A DNA stretch of 64,000 bases from Paramecium sonneborni (Eukaryota > Ciliophora > Oligohymenophorea > Peniculida > Parameciidae), in NCBI GenBank assembly GCA_905182985.1, contig CAJJDN010000050.1, positions 186,001-250,000 on the forward strand. Reading direction: 5' to 3'. A model generated the notes under the pieces. The model was not told the DNA's origin, ran no database searches, and worked only from the letters and a program-made list of their open reading frames with translations. Of this stretch, positions 1 to 13,011 are shown one piece after another. A program made the position numbers and the translations under genes. Within the stretch, counting starts at the first letter, position 1. The number at the start of each line of letters is the position of its first letter.

Positions 1-931
1 GATCACTATAAGCAGCGACTAAATAGTTTTAATAGATTTGAACAGCCAAACAATCTGCAAATTGATCACCTTATACTTTCAGTTTGGTGACTCCTTTCTC
101 AATATTGTAATTTCCAAGATTAGGAGGTTTAGAAAGTGTCACAATATGTTACATATTCAAATTAAAAATTCTTATTATTGCATCGGAACAACCGGTAATT
201 AGATAATTGGAATGACTTGTTAATGAATAAGAATTAGCAGCTTTAAGATCCATCCATTTTTCGAATTATTTAGTTTGCAAAGAAAATACAGTTATTAAAG
301 AATCAAATGTTAATGCAAAGACTGAATATTGAGTAACATGAATATCAATAAAGTTTTTATGCATGAATTGCTCATTTAATATAAATGGTTTCGGATCCAT
401 CATATTGTCATATGCAATAATACTTCCATCATTTTTAAATTACCAATATTTCAAATGTCCTTATCCTGCACTAATAAGCAGTCTTCCATTATCATTAAAT
501 CGGATTGTATTAACAGGTTTTGATAGTTTGTTTACTGTTAATTTAACACCCTAGCTCCAATCCCAGACAAATAACCCTTTATCTGGTTCAGAACCTAAAG
601 ACACCAAGTAAGGTTTAACAGGAGATTCCACTATTTAAGTTATTCCAAATTTATGTCCCTTCAATTATTAACTAATATTAATCTCGCGTTCATCTGTCAA
701 CTTAAATATATTAACTGCAGGATTCTTAGTTGCTTGCTCTCCTGTGAACACATGTGTACCATCTCTTGATATTAAAATGGCATGTACTTAGGCTTTCCCA
801 ATTAAATATTTCTCTTGTTAATTTTCTTTGTATGAGTAGTATACTACTATTGAACCTGCTGCATAAGCTAGATTTTCTTAAATTGATATTTAATGTTTTT
901 ATGTGACTGACATTCCTATAATGTAATTCAT
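1..931 (-). CDS. WD40-repeat protein, MAPKBP1/WDR62-like (partial, C-terminus outside window)
   Basis: The minus-strand frame is open from an ATG at 931 to the window edge, about 310 residues, with TAA/TAG read as Gln. It opens with MNYIIGMSV and then LAYAAGSIVVYYS, which matches the N-terminal signature of the MAPKBP1/WDR62 family (LAYxAGxxVV). WD-like blades follow: KGLFVWDWSQG, then GHLKYWQFKND, then DAIIRIFNLN. The last readable blade reaches QNYLVAAYSD, also as in that family. Family members are scaffolds at centrosomes, spindle poles or in MAP-kinase signalling; a role at basal bodies here is only inference. No intron is needed. The C-terminal half is missing because the window starts there. 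Confidence 0.8.
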
Positions 932-1107
932 TTTGAAATTTAAAATTTAATACTATGTATTTTATATTTCAACTCATATTAATTAGTAATGAATTTAACT
1001 ATAGATGGTAAATAAAAAGTGAACTAATTTCTTGGATTACTCAAGATTTTCTCACATCCTCTTATCATCTGTGATTATCAAAGTAATGTTCTTTTATCAT
1101 CTTAGAA

Positions 1108-2274
1108 ATGTAATTCTCAGAAATACCAGAGAATCAGGACTTCAATGAGTTCAATAATACTGATTCCCCTGCTTTTTTTGCCTAATTAGACAGCGATTTC
1201 TTTACTCAGTTCCAAACCTAAATTAGAGAAAACCATCTTTTATTCACTCAATCCCACTTTTCTAACTTTGAATTATAGTCTGAAGTCACTATTCTTAATT
1301 CATAATTAAAGTATATATGTTCCTATGTACCTACTGATATAATTTACAAATCTATTAAACCATTGATCAAATCTCAAATCAAATAAATCAAGCTATCATT
1401 TGCTTATATGATTTAAGATTCTTATTAAGATGAAAAAAAAATTTAGTTACAATTTATGCTAGGAACCTATTCAGAAGATGGTTATTTTACGATCATCAAA
1501 CCAATTTCATAATTAACTCCTAGAATTTTTGAATTGCCACTCCTATAAAATCATTTGATTAGTTTCAATTATTTAAGTTGCAAAACCATTCTTTAATAAA
1601 TGAAATCTCATTCAATTTAAATGCTTTTTAGTAAAGATTTTATTCAATTTAATCCAATTTCATTTAACTCAGAATTAGTTGAAATTCAAGCTCCTTCACT
1701 CACCCATTATGATTAAATCTTTATTGAAAAATTATATGGTGAAATGAAAACATAATCAATTTATTCAAAAACATTCAATCCTATATTTAATTTTAGTAAA
1801 AAGTATAAAATAGACTGTTCAATTTATATAAAACCCTCAAAGTAATTTACTAATCAAAACGCAATTTTTTACTTTGTTTATAATTAATAACACCTTCTCC
1901 TTTGTAGCAGACAATAAGTTATCTTAAATGATCAAAGCTAACCTCAAGCCAGAATATTTCATCATACCGAATTACTTAAGGAAATTTAATTTATTCAGAG
2001 TAATATAAAAAAGAAAAATACAGATTTCTAAAATAATACAACTAATTATAAAAACTCTCCATCGTTTATATGCGATAATCCTCCACTCAAATTAGATTGC
2101 TCTGAAGTCTTGGATAGCAACACTAAAATATTTAATCAGCCAGAACCTTTACTATTTGTGCCTCCAAAAGTCACTGGATCTATAAGTTAAGCGATTCAAG
2201 ACTTTATGACTAGGTAATCTTACCAATAACTTCGTGTAAATTCTTAAAAATTTTCAAAAAGTTTTCAGAACTGA
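1108..2274 (+). CDS. Hypothetical ciliate protein, 388 aa
   Basis: There is one uninterrupted frame of 388 codons from ATG at 1108 to TGA at 2272. An in-frame TGA at 1072 leaves 1108 as the first usable ATG. The N-terminus is acidic and Asn/Phe-rich (EIPENQDFNEFNN). The middle is hydrophilic with no signal peptide or clear membrane segment, and the C-terminus is Gln/Ser-rich. I recognise no family. It points away from the WD40 gene upstream (divergent, about 176 bp apart), and a long AT-rich gap follows it. Codon use and the lack of TGA over 388 codons argue that it is real. Confidence 0.7.
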
Positions 2275-4333
2275 AGAATTATTTTTGTTCATATTATTAT
2301 AAAAATAGTACTACAATACACAAATAAAAAGTCAAAAAATTTTCATATAAAAGAGCATGAATTTGTTAATTCTTTTAAGGCAGATTTTACTTTGTTGTAT
2401 TTTTACAACAAGTAATTTTCGAAATCAGTTCTTATAACGATTTTTTCAACTTTTAATTATCGATCCTTGACTTTGATTTCTTTTGGAGAATAATTGAACT
2501 CCTTCCAATTTTCAACAATGTGAACAATATGTTATTCACTGAATTAAACAGATTTTTTTTATTGGTTTAAACCATTTATTGAAGTATTTGGCATTTTAAC
2601 TATTCTTTTTCTAGTTTTCTTAAATTAATTAATACTAAGAATTCTTTGTTCCAAAAATTTTTAAACTGAAAATTAATAAATAGCACTAAAAATATATACT
2701 TTTATAATATATTAATTAAATAAAATCATCAAATAGTTCAAATATTAAAACATTAACACTTAGATTCATAGATTTATTAGAGATTAAAACTAAGGCTGAT
2801 TACTTCCTAATTATATAGGCCCAGTTCTCAACGATAATACTTTTTGTTAAAATCCACTTAAATATTAAACTTGAAAAAGAATGAATCCGATGTTCTATTT
2901 GGTCATATTAGTATTAATTATTAGTAAAACAAAAGTTCATATTAGGGTCAGGATATAAACTTGAACCATATCGCATGGTTTTCAAATAAATATAAATCAT
3001 ATGAGTCCTATCAAATTTGCCTACCTATCATTAATTTTTTATAAATATCTTTCTCTTACTAAGTTTTTCTTGTTATTTAAATATCTTTTAAAATTTAGTA
3101 AGGCAGAAATTTGCTCTGTAAAAATGTTTTTTTGTTATTGAAAATTTTTATAGTGAAAATTATTGTTAAAATAAGTATTTTATTTTCTTTTAAAGATTTC
3201 TAATATTATACGACTATAAGATTGTAATAAGGTCTCAAAAAATTTTATATAATTCGCTCTCTTTATTAAATCTCCATGGTCTAGATATATTTTAAATTTA
3301 AGAATAGCAATTAATCTTAATCAATCTCAATTTCTTCTTGTAATTTTAACAATACAATTAATTTCATTTAATATAACAATTTTCTTCCTAATTATCATTC
3401 AAAGTCCATTTTTTTATTTTGAAATCCTTAAGAAATTTTCTTAAATAAAATTAAAATAAATTTTTCATTTAGATTATTTAAATGAAAAGATCATAGAATG
3501 AAATCACTATTACATAAGAAAAAAAAGGAACAATCTCTTGTCAATTATCAAGTTATATCATATTTTTAAAAATATATTTAAATTGGAAAATATTTTGAGA
3601 GAAAAGATCTAATTGAATTAGGCACTGTTAAGTCCATATTGCTAAACGACAATATTTTGAAACAATATTCTATTCAATTTATAATAGGTTGAATAAAATT
3701 AATTATTTTCAAGCCTTAAATCTTTTTTATCCTAAAGGCACTGCAACTACTATCCTAAATACCGTCTTTATGATTTTATATCCTACTCTTTACAGAAATT
3801 TAAATACCTTAACATAATTATATTAAATATTCTTTTACAAGTAAATTCTATTAAAAGTATAAAAATTTAGATTTCAATATTTCAAAATTATTAAAGAAGT
3901 TCTAATTTGAACTTATAATTTCTTTCATTATTAAAAAAGATAGTTTAATATTATATAGTTTATTTTAATATAGATTTACTAATTTTATCAATCTCTTTAT
4001 ATCTTACTATCAGTTCAAAAGGATGCTGGATCCTGAGATTTAAGTATGATTGAAGTCTGTTCAAAAGTTTTCGGAATATAATATTTTCCTTAAAATTGTA
4101 GTTGATGATTCATTTAAAATTATTAATTAAGATAAATATCTAATCATTTGATGAAGAAGAAATAAAATCTATATCTAAAATTTTTTATCGTCATATAATT
4201 AAATTTTTTTAAAGATGTGATAATTTTATTGGTATTTAAGTTCTTGCTACAATATATATACATTAAATATATGTTAATCTTAAATCTGAGCAAAAATAAA
4301 ATTGGAAATTTATAAACATTAAATATTTATATT
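2275..4333. other. 2 kb AT-rich gap without a supportable gene
   Basis: No frame on either strand combines length, lack of TGA and recognisable residues. Short open stretches near 2765-2884 and 4020-4230 might be decayed coding sequence, but I cannot assign them. The gap is long compared with the spacing elsewhere in the window. Confidence 0.5.
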
Positions 4334-5820
4334 TCATTGTTACTTGCTTTGTATGATTTTCTTTTTTTCTTGTAGTTTAGTTTTCTTTTATTTTTCTTCA
4401 TCTTCTTTTTTCTTAATCATATCATATAATCTCTTATTCTTTCTGCTTAACATAGTTTCTGCCAGTTTTTTAGTCTCTTTTTCTTATTATTTAGCCTATC
4501 TTTCTTTTTGCTTTTTATTATTTTGATAAGGTTTATGTTCTTTCTATTATTGATCTTCATCTTCGCTTTCTGATTGAACTTCTTCTAAGTTTAATTATTC
4601 AAATGGACTTAAATGTGGAGGAAGAGTCTAAATATTTATAAAATATAATTACTGATTCTGGAGCATAGTCAGCAACACTTAATAATTTTAATTAATTAAT
4701 TGAATCATAAACCCATTGTGGTTAGATATATTCTTTTTTTTTGTTCTTTTAAACCTGTCTTTCAGTTATAACATGAGTTATTTTTGGATCAGTTAATAAT
4801 GAATTTTTGTTATCGTTTTCCCACATAACTTCTCCTCCAAAACTCAAAATAATGAATTCAAGAGATGCTTTAGGTACTTCTGGATATAAGAAAAACTTTA
4901 ATCCTTTGAATAATTCAGAATACTTTTTAGTTTCTTATTATTGCTAATCCAATTACTATATTGTTGGATCTTCTTTAAAAGCTTCATCAATATCGATTCT
5001 AAATCTAATGAATAAAATTACTAATAATTTGAAGTAGCAGATTTAATTTTAATAACTTCTTCGCTAAAGTCAGTAATTTCAATTTCTTAACCTAGAAGTT
5101 TAAAATTAACAAATTTAATCAAAACTTAATAAAATTCAAGGAATGTCATCATAATTTTATAATCTACATCTAAAGGTAAAGAAGCTTAAATAGGATATGG
5201 CATAATCCATGTAATTGTGGCTCCTTAGATAACAGCTTGATAATAAATACCCTTTATAGAGAGGAAAACCTAGAAATTAATTTTATTATTACTTTTCTTA
5301 AGCAATGATGAGCTGCTACATATAATTAAAATTGATTGATCAATTTTTAACAGTTTCTAATTAATGTGTTAGGTATATGAAGTTCTTTATGTGTTGGAAA
5401 TGATGCAAAAAGACTAATTAAGCATAATGGATCATCAAGATCATTTAATGCATCAATAAATGTTGGATATCTTTCTTTAACCAAATGATCTAATTTATCT
5501 TTTGGTTGATTTCTTCGTAATCTTCCAGCCTTTAATTTATCACCTCTAGTTAATGCTTTTCTTATTTTTTTTAAATGAGCCTATCTTTGTCTAAATGTAT
5601 CAAGTATAGACTCATTTTTAAGGAAAGCGACATCCTTGTTATGGTAATATGTTTTATGTTATTTTCTCAATTTTTAAGGTGGTTCTCTTGGGTAAATTCC
5701 TTTTAAAATGCAAAGTCTTCTGAAATCCTTTAGATTGACTTATAGTTTTTTGAGAGCTTTAGTTCTGGAGACATATTCTTTGACTGGTCCTTCCTTTCCC
5801 TTTTTAATTTTTTTACCCAT
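4334..5820 (-). CDS. PES1: Pescadillo (PES1/NOP7), ribosome biogenesis factor
   Basis: Spliced length is 471 aa. The N-terminal Pescadillo domain starts [20 protein letters not shown] and continues [12 protein letters not shown], as in PES1 of other eukaryotes. The central BRCT domain holds [20 protein letters not shown] and [11 protein letters not shown], followed by the family motif LPPHLSPFE. The C-terminus is a charged Lys/Glu coiled coil. Three introns restore the frame: 5270-5292 (23 nt), 4999-5021 (23 nt) and 4628-4652 (25 nt), all GTA...TAG. Pescadillo works in the nucleolar PeBoW complex (with Bop1/Erb1 and WDR12/Ytm1) in 27S/32S pre-rRNA processing and 60S assembly. The start at 5820 gives [11 protein letters not shown], the expected basic beginning. 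Confidence 0.95.
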
Positions 5821-6190
5821 AAATTAAAACTATAAATTAATTTTAAAAAGAAGAAAAAAGAGAAATAAAATGAATATTGTTTAAATTAGATTGCAATTAA
5901 AAGATATCATTTAGCTTATTTCAATTTAATGGTGACTTTAATTTTTTATTTCTAATATTTTGATTTAAATAAATAATTGTCAGATTCAGCTGACTGTAAC
6001 AATATCATGATATAAAGGAGAATGACTATAAGCTTAAGCATCATAAAAATAATCATCATATATAATATTTGAAATCAATTTAAACCTAACTACTAAATTT
6101 TTGTTATATATATCCTTAGTTTATGATTAGCAATGTGATTCGTTGCTAAAATAACTATTTTAGTTTAAATTCAAAAATAAATGAGAAAAT

Positions 6191-6666
6191 AATCCTAAAA
6201 ATATAGAAAATGTGAGTGTTTTATTTATTTCTTAGGATTCAAATAGTTCCGATGACAACACTTAAAATCCAAAGTAAAGAATTAATAATAAAATATTTAT
6301 ATCTTACGAGATAACTATGAAGATAGCTATAGTAAGAACACTAACAGTAAATTTGCTTAAGCCTAGTAGTTTGATGGCAGTTACTATAAATAAAAATATT
6401 CCATGACTATAATTAGATTTAGTAAACAGTTTAGTTGTCCCCTTTTAGAGTCTTTATAAAAATATGGGTTCTTTCTTATTTGTTATAACATTCTTTAATT
6501 TATTTCTAAAAAAGGATGTTTTTAATAAAAATAAGAAATACTAATGATTATGATGGAACTTAAAAGTGGGTTAGTTTTGAATAATAAAGAATTTATTCAT
6601 GTTAAATTTGATGGTTTAAATTTTGTTTAGGATAGAATAAATATTTGTGAAATGCATTAAATTTGA
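6191..6666 (+). pseudogene. Possible decayed or orphan gene, structure unresolved
   Basis: Two TGA-free plus-strand blocks look coding but do not join. The first, near 6230-6290, reads DSNSSDDNTQNPKQRINNK and is preceded by a good 24-nt GTGAG...TAG intron candidate (6213-6236). The second, about 6310-6666, starts RDNYEDSYSKNTNSKF and lies in another frame. I could not find a splice that links them or a start codon in frame. It may be a gene relic or an exon set I cannot resolve. No family is recognised. Confidence 0.25.
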
Positions 6667-6686
6667 TAATATATTAGAGAGAATTT

Positions 6687-7721
6687 TCAATTTGTTTGTT
6701 ATTCTTCTAATTCCAACCATCTAATTCTTTTTCCATCAACCCATTCTCCTTAACGACTTTCTCCACTTACTTTAGTAAAAGTTCCTCTTCCATGTTATTT
6801 ACCATTCAACCATAATCCAACATATTTTCTTCCATCAGGCCAAATAAATGTACCAAACCCATCTTTTTTATCATTTTAATATCTAGAAAGAATTATCTCC
6901 AATTATTTACTCTCCATCATATATTTTTCCATCTGGCCATTTTGTAATACCGAGACCATGCATTTTATTATTATTCCATTAACCTTGATATTTTCTTTGA
7001 TCAACCCAAACATATGTTCCTGAAATATATATAAAATACATTTACCTTTTCCATGTATATCATTATAATAGAATTCTCCATTATAAAATGATCCATCAAC
7101 AAATTATAATAAACCTTAACCATGTTTCTTTCCATCTTCATACTTACCTTTGTATTTTGAACCATCTGGCCATTGTTCCTCTCCATAACCATATTGTTTA
7201 TCATCTTTCCATTCTCCTTCATATATTGCTCCATTACTATGATAATATCTACCATATCCATTAGCTTTATCATTAACCCATTCTCCTTCATATACATCTC
7301 CATCTGCATGAATCAATTTCCCTTTTCCACAAGCTTTATCATTTACCCATTCTCCTTCATATACTGATTAATCAGCCCATACTTGTTTCCCCCAACCATG
7401 TCTCTACTGATTCATCCATTATCCTGTGTAAATAGCTCCTGATTCTAATATAACTGGCTCACATTTCTCAAGATCTTATATAATCTAAGTTTTAATTTCA
7501 TCAAAACTTAAAGCATTTCTTTTTTATGTCTCATATAATTAATTATCATTGCTTTAGTTTGGCTAATTCAAGATCTCCTCAACTCTCTATTAATGTGTTA
7601 TTGCAACATCTTCTAATCCCATCTCTATTTAATTTTCAACATCACCCATATTTACTTATTATATCTTTACTATTGTATTCTCAGGATTACTCTAACCACA
7701 TATTCCACCACAAGTACCCAT
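6687..7721 (-). CDS. MORN-repeat protein with N-terminal lipidation motif
   Basis: Spliced length is 326 aa. After about 100 residues of charged N-terminal sequence comes a run of MORN repeats ([14 protein letters not shown] and similar), typically Y-x-G-x-W-x-x-x-x-x-x-G-x-G. Two introns are needed: 7020-7045 (26 nt, ending CAG) and 6883-6910 (28 nt, ending TAG). The N-terminus MGTCGG has Gly2 for myristoylation and nearby Cys for palmitoylation, suggesting membrane anchoring; this is inference. MORN repeats bind membranes or act as protein scaffolds, often at the ciliate cortex. The gene at 39012-41498 is a paralogue with a similar MG-x-C start. Open frames on the same and opposite strand here are shadows of the repeats. 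Confidence 0.9.
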
Positions 7722-7811
7722 CTTTATTCTCTTATTAATATTTTAATTAATTATATATTTAATACTCTATTTATGTTTCTAAATATTTACTATCTAATAT
7801 ATAAATAAATA

Positions 7812-10234
7812 TCATTATATCAAATTCAATTATTATTTGAAGAAGCTTTCTTGCTTAAAACTCTCATCATCATAATCTATAATTTATTTATTTTATTTAT
7901 AGATCTTTATTATCTTTTACCATATCCTATTATCCTTTTCCAAAGTAAACTATGATCCAAACACAAATTAACAATATTTTGCTCGAGATAATGCTACATT
8001 TACTCTTCTCTTATCAGTTAAAAAACCAACCTTATCATTTGATCGTACTAAAGATAAAATTACTATTTCATTCTCTTTCCCTTAAAAAGAATCAAATGTA
8101 TCCACTTCTACGTAATTTAGTAATTCATTTTCTTTTAGTTACATTCTTAGTAACTCTTTTTACATTGAATATCCGCTAATTATTGAAATTATTTTATTCT
8201 TTTTTAATTTTATTTCATCACTTAAAAGATATTTAACCAATTAAATTATAGCCTTACATTCTAGGCTATTTTTATAACTTGTCTCCTAAATTTATTCTGT
8301 TCCATATGGAGTGTTGAAAAATAAACTATTTCTATTATTCCTGACTATTTTTCTAATGTATTCAGGAAACTACATAGACATTAAACTTGTTTTTAAAGTC
8401 CCTGAATAAAAAATTTTTGATGTAATTTATGCCAAATTAGGCATTTATCTGTATTAATATTTCAACTTTTTAGAATCTATTTATTGTAACATTCTTTCAA
8501 ATAGCGAACGATTAAGAAAATATTTTTCAGATTAATTTGCTACTACAATTGGACTCAATTATTTCGTGTCTCCCAAAAGTACTATCTTAGAAATTTCAGA
8601 ATATTCAATAAATGGAATTAGTTGAGATGGCTCTAAGGCTGTAGGTGCTTCATCTACTATGCACATTCTTAAATTAACATTCCTTAAAGCTCTTATTAAT
8701 CGTTTCTTACAACAACTATTTAATGTAGAAACTATAATATGACGCTAATATTAAATTGTTATTATTTACATATTTTAAAAATTCCTATTCTATTATTTAA
8801 TAAGATTATTCTTCAGCTTTTAATTAATTATACATCTTATCATAAACTTATCCAAAAGCATTCAAAATTTTCTAATTTTTTGTTTTAAAATTGACATACT
8901 CTATGTATTTCATTAAGGAAACTAATGTTATCTATTGTTTTAAATCAATTAAATATGCTAAATAATCTTAAATTTCTTCTTTTATCAATAATTATTTTAT
9001 TTCTTAAGTAATATATTAAGAGAATATTGAATTTATTTCTGATTTATATTTTTCAAAAAATTATTCTTAGGATCTAATTTCTAAACTATATCTGGCTATA
9101 TCATTTTCACATAATTCAGGTCTTCCAAAACGAACAACTTTAAGATGATCAGGTTGTTCATCTGAACAATTTATTATAGAATTTTGATCATCTAATTTTT
9201 GATTTATTTTTCTCACTAAATCGTTGACTACACTATTAGATTTCCCCAATATTAAAATTATGTCCTTTTTATTATTTTTTCTTGATTCCTTTAAACTACT
9301 CTATAAAATAGATAATATTCCAAAAATAGTTTATGTTTTCCCTGTTCCCGGAGGACCTTCTATTAAAGTAAACTATTATGAAAATTAATTTTATATATAC
9401 CTTTTAACTAAAATCTGTAGCATTTTTTATAGCAGATAATTAGGAATCATCGAAATGTTATGTGTAGAGATGATTTTAAAAATAATTTTCTTAAGCAATT
9501 TTAATTTTTTCAGTAAATTTGTCAATTCTACTTTAATTTTATAATTCTGAAGGTTAGAGTATTAATTCATAAAAATTGCAAGATTTAAGCTAAAATATTG
9601 TTTATACTTCCTTTTAGTAAACTCTAGGGGAACTTATAGGAATTAAATTTAGAATCAATTATTTTCTGTTAAAATAATATTTACCCTCTTTTTTATAAAT
9701 AAAGTTCAGTATTGTTTTATCGGAATATGGTATGATGAAAAACTATTAACCATTTTAATTATTAAATATGCTTAAGGTTGAATCAATCTTATTTTTATTT
9801 TCTTAGTTTTTTATAAATATTGCACAAATAAATTCGGTTGATTTTTTAAAACTTAAATATTGTGAAAAATTTTAATATTTCCAAGAAAATGATTAATTCT
9901 CTATTTCATCCATTTGCTTTGTCACTAATAACTTAATACCTGTTCGAGGGGATGCTTCATATTCTTCATCTATAGTGACCATTAGTCTTAGAGCATAATG
10001 TTAAAATTTTTCAAATAATTTTTAGTGGAAATTCATTTCCTTTGCTAAACTCTAATAATGTTCATTCTAAAACAAAGGAAAAACTTTCTCCTCATATTCA
10101 TCAAGTGATTCATAAGAATTTTTCTTAAGCAAATCACTTATCAAATTTTTTCTTCGAGCCATTAGAAATGCTTTATTACTTATTAAATGAACTAAATCTG
10201 ATAATTTAAACCAATCTACAAGTCTAAAATCCAT
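7812..10234 (-). CDS. Superfamily 1 RNA/DNA helicase, Sen1/senataxin-like
   Basis: About 790 residues. The order is: helical N-terminus from [10 protein letters not shown]-motif-like region before the P-loop; Walker A in [32 protein letters not shown] (motif Ia); Walker [28 protein letters not shown] (motif III); [20 protein letters not shown] (motif V); and [16 protein letters not shown] (motif VI). A 28-nt intron at 9373-9400 sits just before the P-loop, and at least one further intron in the middle is required by length. Sen1/UPF1-type helicases resolve R-loops and act in transcription termination or RNA decay. The Ala-Leu-Glu-Pro context after DEA favours Sen1 over UPF1. In-frame TGA upstream supports the start at 10234. 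Confidence 0.9.
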
Positions 10235-10545
10235 TTTTTTTGTTTATTTATTAATTTTTTCTTAATCCTAATCACTTAAAATGTAAAACCCTGTACATAA
10301 TTTCAGGAAATAAACATATAGAAAAAGAATTTTTATTAAATTATCAATTTTAATGAATTTTTTTATAAATTTCTCATGATCCAATTTTAATTATGAAAAT
10401 TTTTCTAAGAAACTATAATTGAATTGAGAAGACAAAGAATTTATTGTATTTTGAAAAAAAATGAAAAACAAAGTCACAAAATGAATAAGTTTTTTGTTTT
10501 ATATATATTAAATTTAATTAATATTATATATATATAAAAACGGAA

Positions 10546-10877
10546 ATGAGATTATTATTGGTTCTTCTAATGATTGGTATAATATCAGCAACAATGGCTC
10601 CTCCTATTACAAGCAATGATAAGAAATGGGTTAGATCAACTGCTGAGAATGATTCATGTCATAAAGATTGCAAAAAATCAGATGGTCATGTTTGTGCTGG
10701 ATTACATAAATCATAATGCTGCTAGAAACACTGGTGCATTAAAGATGAAAAATTGCATGATGTATGGAATTGCAGAAATGGATTGTATCTATTTAAGCTT
10801 TAATTAGTGAAATTCATGTTGATTCATGTAATTCTTTCCCCAAAAGAGATGCTGGATTTTTACAAGAAGACTATTGA
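10546..10877 (+). CDS. Small secreted cysteine-rich protein, 102 aa
   Basis: The N-terminus MRLLLVLLMIGIISATMA is a clear signal peptide. The mature part of about 84 residues holds eight cysteines (CHKDC, VC, QCC, WC, NC, SC), consistent with four disulfides. A 23-nt intron at 10785-10807 (GTATCT...TAG) is required: unspliced reading loses the Cys pattern and runs into hydrophobic noise, whereas splicing gives FEIHVDSCNSFPKRDAGF and a stop at 10875. I recognise no family. Possibilities are a surface or trichocyst-matrix-associated protein or a diffusible peptide precursor; these are guesses. It stands alone between two AT-rich gaps. Confidence 0.75.
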
Positions 10878-12239
10878 GACCAAATATAAATTTATTAATT
10901 ATTATCATTCTTCCCATATTCATAAATTTTACATCATTCTATTTAAACTTTATTCATTATTTTTTATGATTACATTTTCTTTATCATCTCCTTCTACTCT
11001 ATTATAAAAAAGCTATTATTATATTTTTGTATGCAAATAATCCATTTTTTTTGAATAAAATGGTAGTCATAGCATATAATATTTGAAAATCTATTATAAT
11101 ATACTATGTTCCCAACATAATTGTATTTTATCTCATTTTTTTATCGATAAAATATTAAATAAAACTCTAGGTAATTTTTCTATATTTTTTAATCTCTGAA
11201 GCTTTAGGTTCAATTCCAATCATTAACATTTATATTAGCAATAGAAATTTTTGGATATCGAACATAATCTTTAATTATGAATTACTAAAAAAATACTCTG
11301 TAAAATCAACATTTTAAAAAAACTATTCATTGTAAATAACTACTTCAATTCAATTAAAATGCTTACCTAATAGCATCGTCTTACATCTAGTATGAATGCA
11401 AATATTTTATTATCAATTTTTAAAGTTATTTCTATGCACTTTTATATAAAAAAAAAGTATTTGAGGTAACGAAATTTTTTTATTTCAATATAAATATAAT
11501 CTATTCAAAATAATATATTTTTAATATAGAATCTATTTTGTAGAATATTTTACCAAACTTTTATTTTCGTTGATTGATTTAAGTATTTTTTAACCAATAC
11601 AAAATGAAAAATTTAATTTTCTTACCTTCTTTGTAATTTGAATTGAATAACTTAAATCTATATTAGTTAATCGATAATCACATAAGAATGCAATAAGAGA
11701 AGTTTATTGAAACAATAAGAAGAAACTTTAGTAAATATAAATCTTAATATTATTTAATTTATCAATCTACTTAAGGAACAAATAAAACCTTTGTATTTAT
11801 AATTGATAAACATCAAATGACGTTTTTCATCTGCTAAAAATGATAAATATTGTTAATGAATAATATTGATTTGAAAAACTTCATCATAAAAACTTTCAAT
11901 TTATAATTTAATAGTAAAATCTTATGTTATATGATTCAGAAATGTAATAAATTAAAAGAAAGTTAAAAAAAAAGAAGAAATTTAAGAAAAAAACAAATAA
12001 TTAGTGTAAAATAAATAGATGGATACAAATACTATTAAATAACCCTTATTGTGAGATTATTAATATTAAATTAAGAATTAAATTTTATCTTTCTCATTTA
12101 AATAATAAAATTGAATAATTAAAACTTAATTTGCTAATAAGGTAGTCACTAAATGTTATTTTTCATGAATAATTAATATTGAAATTTTAAAGTCTACAGA
12201 TAATAAAATATTATTAAATAATTTATAAATAGAAATATA
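10878..12239. other. AT-rich gap of about 1.4 kb, no gene seen
   Basis: The sequence is AT-rich with scattered TGA in all frames and no recognisable protein or RNA motif. The plus-strand open stretch just after 10877 is read-through of the unspliced secreted-protein gene, not a separate gene. Confidence 0.5.
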
Positions 12240-12779
12240 TCAGTTCGATCTTTAAGAGTTTTGGTTGTTATTGTCCCAACCTCTAATAGAAGGTAATACG
12301 ATTAAATTTTTGAATTAGATTGGTTCTGGATGAATATTGGATAATTTTCTAGGAACATTAGATAAGGAATTATTAATATGTTTAGATAGTTCTGGTACTT
12401 TGTTTCTTAAGATTTCAGATTTCATTATGCTTAATTTGGTGATTTTCATTTCATCTTCCCAAAGAGGTTATGAAGATTACTTAGAACTATTGATATAATG
12501 TATAGATCCCTTGTTTTCAACATTTTCTCTTAGTTCTCTGGATTCTTTCTTGTTTCTAAATAATTTCTTGTCATATAGAAATAAATTTCTATGTTTTTTG
12601 AGTTAAGTTCTTAATGCACTTTATTATTTAAATCCTAAACTAGGTACCTTATTGTTAGGTAATTCAGCTAAAATTCCTATATCATCTAAAGTGGGTGCTA
12701 CATAGACAGAATTCAACCTCTTTGGACGATTAAATATTCTATTTTACAAATTAAGTAATTCTTATCTGTTAAAATTCAT
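12240..12779 (-). CDS. Hypothetical protein, 179 aa
   Basis: A continuous 179-codon frame runs from MNFNRQELLNLQNRI to RGWDNNNQNSQRSN without introns. It is basic and Asn/Lys/Leu-rich, with no signal peptide or membrane helix. A central segment (VYVAPTLDDIGILAELPNNK) is the least biased part and the best query for homology. I recognise no family. Lack of TGA over the full length and ordinary amino-acid mix support coding. Confidence 0.6.
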
Positions 12780-13011
12780 GAGCAAATAAAAAATTAATAA
12801 ATTAATTAGTCAAAGTTATTATATATTCAGAAAAAGTTCTCTCTGATAGTTTGTTTTGCATTTTGATTTTAATCTATGTTAGTAAAATGAAAATTTATAC
12901 TTTAAATTAATAATGCTTTATTCCAAAGTACAGTTTAGATTTAGTAGATAGTTGAATTGATTTGAAATTCATGTATTTTCTACATGTATTTAAATTGATT
13001 AACAATCTACA

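Noticed and set aside
7001..7367. Additional same-strand and antisense open frames over the MORN gene at 6687-7721
   Set aside because: They are alternative-frame shadows of the MORN repeats; the spliced minus-strand frame explains the region fully.
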